6,137 bases of DNA from a bacterium MnTg04 (GTDB taxonomy: Bacteria; Pseudomonadota; Gammaproteobacteria; Steroidobacterales; MnTg04), in contig BFAU01000177.1 in assembly GCA_008975185.1 (NCBI GenBank), positions 1 through 6,137 of the forward strand, read 5' to 3'. Both the position numbers and the translations under genes were made by a program. The notes below the pieces were generated by a model, which was given only the letters and a program-made list of their open reading frames with translations, was not told the DNA's origin and searched no databases. The stretch's first letter is position 1, and each line of letters opens with the position of its first letter. Below, piece after piece: positions 1 to 5,055 of this stretch.

Positions 1-2
1 AT

Positions 3-521
3 GAGTTTGTCCTGCGCAACTGGCGGCTGGTCAAAGTGGCGACCACCAAGGCTCAGCGCAAACTGTTTTTTAACCTGCGCAAAGCCAGGAAAAATCTCAA
101 CTGGCTGAGCCTGGACGAAGCAAAGGCGGTCGCGGACGACCTCGGCGTTTCGACCCGAGAAGTTTACGAGATGGAGAAACGCCTGTCGGCGCGCGACCTG
201 TCCCTGGATCCGGCGCCCGATGCCGGTGACGAGGAAAGCTATTCGCCGGCGGCCTATCTGCCCAGCCCGACTCCCGATCCGGCGCAACTGGTCGAGCAGG
301 AAGACTGGCAACAGCAGTCCAGCATGCAACTGGCGGAGGCCATGGAAACGCTGGATGAACGCAGCCGCGATATTCTGCAGCGCCGCTGGCTGACCGATGA
401 AAAAGACACTTTGCACAAACTGGCCGATGAATACGGCATCTCCGCGGAGCGGGTTCGTCAGGTCGAGGTAGCCGCGATCGGCAAATTGCGCAAAGCGATG
501 GCGGATGGACCCCTTTTTTAG
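3..521 (+). CDS. rpoH: RNA polymerase sigma-32 factor RpoH, C-terminal 172 codons (5' end cut by the window)
   Basis: This is the heat-shock sigma factor, which directs RNA polymerase to chaperone and protease promoters in the cytoplasm. The open frame is read from base 3 and has no start in the window. The first visible residues, EFVLRNWRLVKVATTKAQRK, align with about residue 115 onward of E. coli RpoH, so roughly 114 residues (regions 1.2 to 2.3) are missing. The 172 visible residues fit a full length near the family's usual 284. The hallmark RpoH box QRKLFFNLR is at visible residues 18-26. LDERSRDIL precedes the region 4.2 helix-turn-helix at about residues 135-164, whose recognition helix contains ISAERVRQVE. 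The GTG at position 36 is internal, not a start. The TAG stop overlaps the stop of the convergent lipoprotein gene. Any 5' RNA thermometer or promoter would lie outside the window. Identification is secure by comparison with the remembered E. coli protein. Confidence 0.97.
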   Translation, partial: EFVLRNWRLVKVATTKAQRKLFFNLRKARKNLNWLSLDEAKAVADDLGVSTREVYEMEKRLSARDLSLDPAPDAGDEESYSPAAYLPSPTPDPAQLVEQEDWQQQSSMQLAEAMETLDERSRDILQRRWLTDEKDTLHKLADEYGISAERVRQVEVAAIGKLRKAMADGPLF

Positions 522-1189
522 CCGGTTATCGGCACCAGCGTCAGCTCGACGCGGCGATTCAATAACTGGCCTTCACTGGTCGAGTTGTCTGCCACCGGCA
601 TCTCTTCGCCCAGCCCAACGGTAATGATCCGTAATGGCATCACGCCCTGGCTTTCCAGGTACCTGGCAACCGCGTCGGCGCGTTGTTCCGAGAGCGCCTG
701 GTTGTAACCGTGCGACCCCCGGCTGTCGGTGTGACCGGCAACTTCGATCAGCGTCTTTTCAAACTCTTTGGTTACTTCGCCAACGCCGTCAAGCACGCGA
801 AAGAAATCCCCGTTCAGGTTGGCGCTTGCGGTTTCGAAAGTAATGTTACCTGGCATGTTGAGCGTGATGTTGTCACCCACACGGGTAACGCTGACCCCGG
901 TACCCGCCATTTTCTGGCGCAGCTTCGCTTCCTGGACATCCATGTAGTAACCAATACCGCCACCGGCAAGCGCGCCTATGCCAGCGCCAATCAACGCGTG
1001 TTGCCTGCGTTCGACCGCGTTGTCGCCGGTCACCAGCCCGACCACGGCGCCGGCGGCGGCGCCGATCAGCGCGCCCTTCGTCGCCTTGCTGGTCTGCGTT
1101 TCACCGGTGTAAGGGTTGATGGTTTCGCAACCGGTAGCAAGCACTGCCACCAGAAACATCGTGGATATAAGTGATAATCGGCTACTCAT
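518..1189 (-). CDS. yiaD: YiaD-like outer-membrane lipoprotein with glycine zipper and OmpA C-terminal domain (223 aa)
   Basis: This is a predicted outer-membrane lipoprotein that binds peptidoglycan through an OmpA-like domain. Residues 1-21 form a lipoprotein signal ending LATGC, with C21 the lipidated cysteine. Glu at +2 does not match the Asp inner-membrane retention signal. Two glycine-zipper stretches lie at about residues 39-55 and 66-80, followed by GYYMDVQEAKLR and GTGVSVTRVGDNI, which match E. coli YiaD almost residue for residue. The OmpA domain covers about 105-219. D155 in GHTDSRG and R170 in LSEQRAD are the expected diaminopimelate-binding pair, 15 residues apart as in OmpA. The start at 1189 is chosen over an in-frame ATG at 1261 because a strong AGGGAGGA site precedes it and the signal peptide begins there. 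E. coli YiaD is reported (from memory) as a multicopy suppressor of a bamD mutation. The gene converges on rpoH with a 4-base overlap and lies 79 bp downstream of the DUF4442 gene on the same strand. Confidence 0.93.
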   Translation of the reverse strand: MSSRLSLISTMFLVAVLATGCETINPYTGETQTSKATKGALIGAAAGAVVGLVTGDNAVERRQHALIGAGIGALAGGGIGYYMDVQEAKLRQKMAGTGVSVTRVGDNITLNMPGNITFETASANLNGDFFRVLDGVGEVTKEFEKTLIEVAGHTDSRGSHGYNQALSEQRADAVARYLESQGVMPLRIITVGLGEEMPVADNSTSEGQLLNRRVELTLVPITG

Positions 1190-1195
1190 CGGAAA

Positions 1196-1203
1196 TCCTC
1201 CCT
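1196..1203 (-). promoter_or_regulatory. Ribosome binding site of the YiaD-like gene
   Basis: Read on the minus strand this is AGGGAGGA, ending 6 bases before the ATG at 1189. The near-perfect Shine-Dalgarno sequence decides the start against the longer frame opening at 1261, which would also put 24 extra residues ahead of the lipoprotein signal. Confidence 0.85.
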
Positions 1204-1219
1204 GTTGTTCCGGCTTCAT

Positions 1220-1249
1220 TGTATAACCAAACGCTGAATGAACGATGAA
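1220..1249 (-). promoter_or_regulatory. Possible sigma-70-type promoter of the YiaD-like gene
   Basis: On the minus strand a -10-like TATACA (1220-1225) lies 18 bases downstream of a weak -35-like TTCATC (1244-1249). Each matches consensus only in part (4/6 and 3/6). The position would give a leader of about 20 bases before the ATG at 1189. This would allow the lipoprotein to be expressed separately from the DUF4442 gene upstream. I saw no sigma-E or sigma-32 promoter pattern here. Confidence 0.3.
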
Positions 1250-1251
1250 CG
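1238..1251. repeat. Perfect tandem duplication of the 7-mer ATGAACG
   Basis: ATGAACG occurs twice back to back with no mismatch in the 79-bp gap between the DUF4442 gene and the YiaD-like gene. It overlaps the putative -35 element of the latter. It could be half-sites of a regulator or a chance duplication; nothing else identifies it. Confidence 0.35.
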
Positions 1252-1268
1252 GACAGACCACTCACCGA

Positions 1269-1802
1269 TCAGAACCGTTCCGTATCTGCCGGTGGCGTCG
1301 TCGCTTTGACATAACCGCGCGGCCGTATCGCGACCGTGTTTTCGATATGCGTGCACTGGGTGCCGTCGGTCAGATAAAAACCGTATTCAAAAGTGGGGGT
1401 CGCCCGGCCCCGCTCCGCCAGTTCCGCCCGGATCTGCTCTTCCTGTTCCTTTTTCATGCTGAACCGCAACTCGAGATCGGTGCTGCCGCCGTGACGAAAA
1501 TCTATAGTCATCGCCCGGGTCCAGGGCGCGTATCCCGGAAAAACCCGGGCGCACGCAAGCGCCGCAATCGGATCCGCGAGCGCCGCCTGGTAGCCGCCGA
1601 ACATGACCCCGCCCGGGTTTCTTGAAATCGTATTCAACGGCAGCAACATGCGAATTTCCCGCCAGTCCTCGCTGATTTCCAGCACCTTGATTCGCATCAG
1701 GAAAAAGGGCGGATAAAGCTCCATCCGCCGGGCATCGCTCAGAAAGCTGGAGTTGGCGAAATACTGCAGGACACGCTGCCCCAGGTTCAGTCGTAGATTC
1801 AT
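1269..1802 (-). CDS. DUF4442 hotdog-fold (PaaI-like thioesterase superfamily) protein (177 aa)
   Basis: This is probably a cytoplasmic acyl-thioester-binding or hydrolysing protein of the hotdog superfamily; its substrate cannot be told. The DUF4442 signature is clear: YPPF at residues 30-33, then an amphipathic strand (EISEDWREIRM), NPGGVMFGG at 62-70 (the family's N-x-G-x-x-F/H-G-G turn and long helix start), and ALADP at 74-78 inside the hotdog helix. DFRHGG follows at 101-106, and the later beta strands end in NTVAIRPRG. The start at 1802 is chosen because AGGAG precedes it by 5 bases. The in-frame ATG at 1871 has no such site and would add 23 unconserved residues. It is transcribed divergently from the Mpo1-like gene and lies upstream of the YiaD-like gene on the same strand. 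No membrane segment or signal peptide is visible. The family call is firm; enzymatic activity is inferred from the fold. Confidence 0.82.
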   Translation of the reverse strand: MNLRLNLGQRVLQYFANSSFLSDARRMELYPPFFLMRIKVLEISEDWREIRMLLPLNTISRNPGGVMFGGYQAALADPIAALACARVFPGYAPWTRAMTIDFRHGGSTDLELRFSMKKEQEEQIRAELAERGRATPTFEYGFYLTDGTQCTHIENTVAIRPRGYVKATTPPADTERF

Positions 1803-1899
1803 CCGTGCTCCTGATTCCAGATCCGATTTTTGACGTCCCGGACTTGCCCGCATCTCTTCCAGGACGTACATTTAGCGTATCGATTTACGGGAGATTATC
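1803..1899. promoter_or_regulatory. Divergent intergenic region between the DUF4442 and Mpo1-like genes, with inverted repeats
   Basis: These 97 bp must hold the promoters for both divergent genes unless one is read from further away. Visible structures are the palindrome GTCCCGGAC at 1835-1843 and a pair of inverted 6-mers, ACGTCC (1833-1838) and GGACGT (1862-1867), with 23 bases between. A TTGACG at 1830-1835 resembles a -35 element on the plus strand, but no good -10 follows at 15-18 bases. GGGAG at 1889-1893 is the ribosome binding site of the plus-strand gene. An operator role is only a possibility. Confidence 0.35.
1808..1812 (-). promoter_or_regulatory. Ribosome binding site fixing the start of the DUF4442 gene
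   Basis: AGGAG on the minus strand lies 5 bases upstream of the ATG at 1802. The alternative start at 1871 has no purine-rich sequence ahead of it, so the shorter protein is preferred. Confidence 0.75.
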
Positions 1900-2367
1900 A
1901 TGCGCCCAGCCGACGACTGGTTCAACGATTATGGCGAAAGCCATCAGAACCCAACCAACAAGACCATCCACTGGATTTGTGTGCCGTTGATACTGCTGAC
2001 GGTGTTCGGCATGCTCTGGGCGACACCGGTACCCGCCGCGATGGCCAGCGTGTCGCCGTGGCTGAACTGGGCCACCATCGTCATGGTTCTCGCCCTGGTC
2101 TATTACTTCGCTTTGTCTCCCTCGCTGGGAGCGGGGATGAGTATCGTGCTGGCGCTGTTTGCCTATATCCTGCACACGCTGGCAGCCGCCGGCTTGCCCA
2201 TGATGATTGCATCGGTCAGCGTATTTGTGCTGGCCTGGATAGGCCAGTTTGTCGGTCATCGAATCGAAGGCAAGAAACCCAGTTTCTTCAAGGATATCCA
2301 GTTCCTGATGATCGGTCCGATCTGGTTGCTCGGCTTTATTTACCGCCGCATGGGTGTGAATTACTAA
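1900..2367 (+). CDS. DUF962 / Mpo1-like integral membrane protein (155 aa)
   Basis: The protein belongs to the DUF962 family, whose yeast member Mpo1 is an Fe2+-dependent dioxygenase that shortens 2-hydroxy fatty acids by one carbon (alpha-oxidation). The signature is at residues 7-29: W, F, Y, then H15-Q-N-P-T-N-K, then IH24WICVP. GH120RIEGKKPSFF follows at 119-130. H15, H24, H92 and H120 are candidate metal ligands. Hydrophobic segments at about 25-45, 57-75, 80-98 and 100-118, plus a final one near 134-148, make it an inner-membrane protein with active-site histidines near the membrane face. The length is usual for bacterial members. ATG at 1900 is preceded by GGGAG with a 6-base spacer. 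The gene converges on the malic enzyme gene, 17 bp away. Family assignment is firm; that the bacterial protein catalyses the yeast reaction is inference. Confidence 0.85.
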   Translation: MRPADDWFNDYGESHQNPTNKTIHWICVPLILLTVFGMLWATPVPAAMASVSPWLNWATIVMVLALVYYFALSPSLGAGMSIVLALFAYILHTLAAAGLPMMIASVSVFVLAWIGQFVGHRIEGKKPSFFKDIQFLMIGPIWLLGFIYRRMGVNY

Positions 2368-2384
2368 GCTGTAAACCAGCGGTT

Positions 2385-3683
2385 CTACCGTGATCCCCTG
2401 ACAAGCTCGGCTACCGCTTCCGCCACCTTGTCATGCACATCGATGTCCAGCGCATCCGGGACCAGGTCATCCGGCCCGGCCAGTTCCGCGAGTGTATGCG
2501 CCGCCACCAGCAGCATTTCCCGGGTAAAGGATCTGGCCCTGGCCGCCAGCGCTCCCTTGAACAATCCCGGAAATCCGAGCACATTGTTGATGCCCTTGCC
2601 ATCGGCGGCAAAAGCCGCGCCTTGTTCAAGCGCAATGGTCGGTTCGATTTCCGGGTCGGGGTTGGACAGGGCCAGGATCACCTGGCCATCCCTGACCCAC
2701 TCGGGCTTGATCAGGTTTTTGACCCCGCTGGTCGCAATCACAAAATCGGCGCGCGCCATCAGTTCCTCGATAGCGACCGCTTTGCCACCGAGTTTCTCGA
2801 GCCGTTGCCGGGCATCGGCTTTGAGATCCGTGCCGAGAACCTCGCAGCTACCCTGGGCCTTTAACAAGCTGACGATGCCGATGCCGGCGGCGCCGAGGCC
2901 GATCTGCCCGATGACAGCTCCCGGCAAAGTCTTGCCTACCCTCTTTGCCGCATTGATCAGCGCGGCCAGCGCCACCACGGCGGTGCCATGCTGGTCGTCA
3001 TGCAGGACCGGAATATCCAGCCTTTTCTTCAACTGTTGCTCGATCTCAAAGCACTCCGGCGCCTTGATATCCTCCAGTTGTATGGCCCCGAACGATTGCG
3101 CTATGGCCTCGATCGTATCGACGATTTTCTGCGGGTCCTTGCTGTCCAGCAATATCGGCACCGCCGATAATCCCGCCAATTCCGCGAACAAGGCGGCCTT
3201 GCCCTCCATGACCGGCATCCCGGCCACCGGCCCGATATCGCCCAGACCGAGTATCGCGGTACCGTTGGTCACGACCGCGACCGTCTTGTGGATATTGGTA
3301 TACAGTCGCGCCTTCTCTGGATCATCCTGTATCGCCAGGCAAACGCGGGCCACGCCCGGCGTGTAAATATCGCGCAGGATTTGCAGCGACGATATGCGGA
3401 CCCGCGACCGGGTCTCTATTTTTCCGCCGAGATGACGATCGAAGACACGATCCGATTTGCCGAGAAAGCGGGCGTTGGGCAAAGCGTCGATTTTCTGGAA
3501 CAGGCTGCGATCGGTCTCCTCATCCATTTCCAGCGTGATTTCCCAGACCGTTTTGCCCTGCTCGCGGCGCAACGACTGCAAGTGTTCCACGACCAGGCCA
3601 TCATCGGCAATGACCTGCAAAATGCTGACCAGGCTGCCGGCTTTCTGCACAGATTCGATGACCAGTATCTCGGGGATTTTCAT
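2385..3683 (-). CDS. Malic enzyme (malate to pyruvate + CO2), short form with N-terminal ACT domain (432 aa)
   Basis: This cytoplasmic enzyme oxidatively decarboxylates malate, linking the TCA cycle to pyruvate. Residues about 5-80 form an ACT domain (GSLVSILQVIADDG, then the strand KTVWEITLEM), which in other enzymes binds small effectors such as amino acids. The catalytic part follows: Y107 in IYTPGVA (general acid), K162 in MEGKAALF (base), E204-D205 in LEDIKAPECFE and D230 in HDDQHGTA (metal ligands). The NAD(P) fold has GLGAAG at 262-267. D286 at the end of the second strand suggests NAD rather than NADP, by inference. The substrate loops SNPDPE (340-345) and NNVLGFPG (366-373) are intact. 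There is no C-terminal phosphotransacetylase domain, so it is not MaeB-like. ATG at 3683 has GGAG 6 bases upstream. It is divergent from the acyl-CoA dehydrogenase gene. I leave the symbol blank because several short malic enzymes share this layout. Confidence 0.93.
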   Translation of the reverse strand: MKIPEILVIESVQKAGSLVSILQVIADDGLVVEHLQSLRREQGKTVWEITLEMDEETDRSLFQKIDALPNARFLGKSDRVFDRHLGGKIETRSRVRISSLQILRDIYTPGVARVCLAIQDDPEKARLYTNIHKTVAVVTNGTAILGLGDIGPVAGMPVMEGKAALFAELAGLSAVPILLDSKDPQKIVDTIEAIAQSFGAIQLEDIKAPECFEIEQQLKKRLDIPVLHDDQHGTAVVALAALINAAKRVGKTLPGAVIGQIGLGAAGIGIVSLLKAQGSCEVLGTDLKADARQRLEKLGGKAVAIEELMARADFVIATSGVKNLIKPEWVRDGQVILALSNPDPEIEPTIALEQGAAFAADGKGINNVLGFPGLFKGALAARARSFTREMLLVAAHTLAELAGPDDLVPDALDIDVHDKVAEAVAELVRGSR

Positions 3684-3763
3684 TGTGATCTCCGCTATCG
3701 ATTGCCTACAGCTTATGCTCTGTGGCGTCCATTAAAAAGTGCCGACAGAAGCCGGCCTGCCGC

Positions 3764-3791
3764 TTCAATGCCCTGGCAAATGCGGTATTAT
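3764..3791 (+). promoter_or_regulatory. Possible promoter of the acyl-CoA dehydrogenase gene
   Basis: TATTAT (3786-3791) matches the sigma-70 -10 consensus in 5 of 6 bases. It lies 16 bases after TTCAAT (3764-3769), a 3 of 6 match to the -35. The implied transcript would start near 3798, leaving about 20 bases before the GTG at 3820. This also argues against the GTG at 3739, which lies upstream of this promoter. Confidence 0.35.
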
Positions 3792-3808
3792 TGCGCGCCT
3801 TGCAAGGC

Positions 3809-3813
3809 AGGAG
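3809..3813 (+). promoter_or_regulatory. Ribosome binding site fixing the GTG start of the acyl-CoA dehydrogenase gene
   Basis: AGGAG lies 6 bases ahead of the GTG at 3820. The frame stays open upstream to another GTG at 3739, but that one lacks a comparable site. The 27 residues it would add are cysteine- and glycine-containing and do not resemble the family's N terminus. Confidence 0.8.
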
Positions 3814-3819
3814 TTCACC

Positions 3820-4980
3820 GTGCCCCTCAATCCCCTGGATTTGTACGACATTCGCGATCAGCTGTCAGAGGACGAGCAACTGGTGCAGGACAGCGTCGGC
3901 CGTTTTGTCGACGAAAAAGTCTTGCCGATCATCGGCAAGTGCTTTGAGGATCATCGCTTCCCCGACGAACTGGTCCCGGAAATGGCCAGCATGGGTCTGC
4001 TGGGCAGCTCCCTCGAAGGTTATGACTGCGCGGGCCTGAATGCTGTCAGTTATGGCCTGATCTGCCAGGAACTCGAGCGCGGCGACAGCGGTTTGCGCTC
4101 GTTTGCCTCGGTGCAGAGCAGCCTGGTCATGTACCCGATCCATGCCTTTGGCAGCGAAGAGCAGAAACAGAAGTGGCTGCCGCCGCTGGCGCGGGCCGAG
4201 GCGATCGGGTGTTTCGGCCTGACCGAGGCGCACGGCGGGTCGGACCCGTCGAACATGAAAACGACCGCAAAAAAAGACGGCGACCACTGGATTCTTAATG
4301 GCTCCAAGATGTGGATCACCAACGGCAATGTGGCCGATATCGCCGTGGTCTGGGCGGACACCAAGGACGGCATCCGCGGGTTTATCGTCGAAAAGGACAT
4401 GGAAGGGTTCTCCGCCGAGGAAATCAAGCACAAGTTTTCGCTGCGTGCGTCGGTGACCTCCAGCCTGTTTTTCGACAATGTCCGGGTTCCCGATGCCAAC
4501 CTGTTGCCTGGCGCGAAAGGTCTCAAGGGCCCGCTTAGCTGCCTGACCCAGGCGCGTTATGGCATCACCTGGGGAGTGATCGGCGCGGCCCAGGCCTGCC
4601 TGCAGGAAGTGCTGGATTACACCGGTACCCGGGTCCTGTTCGGCAAACCACTCAACCAGACGCAGACGATACAAATTCGTCTGGCCGACATGGCTCGCCG
4701 TATCACCACCGCGCAATTGATTTCCTTGCAACTCGGGCGCTTGAAAGACGCCGGCAAAATGAGCCCTGCACAGGTATCGCTGGCCAAGTGGAACAATGTG
4801 CGCATGGCGCTTGATATCGCGCGCGATGCGCGGGACATGCTCGGTGGCGCGGGGATCAGCGCCGAGATGTCGGCGATACGGCACATGCTCAACCTCGAAA
4901 GCGTGATCACTTACGAGGGCACCGAGACCGTGCACCAGCTCACGATCGGCAAGGAGCTGACCGGCGTCAGCGCCTTCTGA
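3820..4980 (+). CDS. gcdH: Glutaryl-CoA dehydrogenase-family acyl-CoA dehydrogenase (386 aa, GTG start)
   Basis: This FAD enzyme most likely oxidises and decarboxylates glutaryl-CoA to crotonyl-CoA in lysine and tryptophan breakdown, passing electrons to ETF. The mature human enzyme is similar in length (about 394 aa) and can be followed along nearly the whole chain. Matching blocks include ELERGDSGLRSFASVQSSLVM, IGCFGLTE-GGSDPS (129-144), GSKMWITN (161-168), FSLRAS, ARYGITWGV, LGRLKD and ARDMLGGAGIS. The residues that distinguish this family are present: E86, R93 and S94 (human E87, R94, S95, contacting the distal carboxylate), T167 (human T170), Y365 and the catalytic base E366 (human Y369, E370). 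The C-terminal block reads YEGTETVHQLTIGKELTG rather than the usual YEGTHDIHALILGR, so it is a divergent member and another short acyl-CoA substrate is possible. No LysR regulator or CoA-transferase gene, common gcdH neighbours, is in view. The GTG start is set by AGGAG at 3809. Confidence 0.8.
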   Translation: MPLNPLDLYDIRDQLSEDEQLVQDSVGRFVDEKVLPIIGKCFEDHRFPDELVPEMASMGLLGSSLEGYDCAGLNAVSYGLICQELERGDSGLRSFASVQSSLVMYPIHAFGSEEQKQKWLPPLARAEAIGCFGLTEAHGGSDPSNMKTTAKKDGDHWILNGSKMWITNGNVADIAVVWADTKDGIRGFIVEKDMEGFSAEEIKHKFSLRASVTSSLFFDNVRVPDANLLPGAKGLKGPLSCLTQARYGITWGVIGAAQACLQEVLDYTGTRVLFGKPLNQTQTIQIRLADMARRITTAQLISLQLGRLKDAGKMSPAQVSLAKWNNVRMALDIARDARDMLGGAGISAEMSAIRHMLNLESVITYEGTETVHQLTIGKELTGVSAF

Positions 4981-5003
4981 ATCATTGCTGAGAGATCGGC
5001 TTC

Positions 5004-5026
5004 GCATTGCGCGGATCCGGCAATGC
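5004..5026 (+). other. Stem-loop between the acyl-CoA dehydrogenase and dinF genes (no U-tract)
   Basis: GCATTGC (5004-5010) and GCAATGC (5020-5026) are perfect 7-base inverted arms. The 9 bases between contain the palindrome CGGATCCG (5012-5019), so the stem can extend with a one-base bulge to a GATC loop. No run of T follows on either strand, so it does not look like a standard intrinsic terminator. It may be a transcript-end-protecting or attenuating hairpin in the 75-bp gap. Confidence 0.5.
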
Positions 5027-5055
5027 TACGACCCCCACGAGAGACCTGAATCCCG

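Larger units (their letters stand above)
3684..3819. promoter_or_regulatory. Divergent intergenic region between the malic enzyme and acyl-CoA dehydrogenase genes
   Basis: These 136 bp separate two divergent starts and should carry both promoters. The plus-strand promoter candidate is listed separately. For malic enzyme the best -10-like element on the minus strand is CATAAG (3712-3717), with only a poor -35 (TTTTTA, 15 bases upstream), so I do not call it. The purine-rich site for malic enzyme is at 3690-3693. No extended palindrome is obvious. Confidence 0.4.

Noticed and set aside
511..533. T-run TTTTTT with the small inverted repeat GCCG/CGGC next to the rpoH stop
   Set aside because: The hairpin lies after the T-run for rpoH, and its 4-bp stem is too short. 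On the other strand it falls inside the lipoprotein's last codons. It is not a credible terminator.
683..1174. A 163-codon plus-strand frame inside the lipoprotein gene
   Set aside because: It is fully covered by the YiaD-like gene, whose signal peptide, glycine zipper and OmpA domain are clear. The antisense product resembles nothing I recognise.
2368..2390. Possible bidirectional terminator between the Mpo1-like and malic enzyme genes (GCTG and CAGC arms, then GGT and ACC)
   Set aside because: The stems are only 3-4 bp and no T-run follows on either strand, so it is too weak to call.
2504..2511. A sequence identical to the E. coli Chi site (minus strand GCTGGTGG)
   Set aside because: A single 8-mer inside a coding region is expected by chance, and Chi specificity in this organism is unknown.
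2428..3366. A 312-codon open frame antisense to the malic enzyme gene
   Set aside because: It has low-complexity Ser/Ala/Pro-rich composition and no family resemblance, and the malic enzyme on the other strand is complete and well conserved. It is a shadow frame.
3739..3819. An in-frame 27-codon N-terminal extension of the acyl-CoA dehydrogenase from GTG 3739
   Set aside because: It has no ribosome binding site, overlaps a likely promoter, and is not part of the family's normal N terminus.
3865..5007. A 380-codon open frame antisense to almost the whole acyl-CoA dehydrogenase gene
   Set aside because: It mirrors the codon bias of the real gene. Its protein is rich in R, H, G and A, has no recognisable domain, and the opposite strand has an unambiguous enzyme with catalytic residues.
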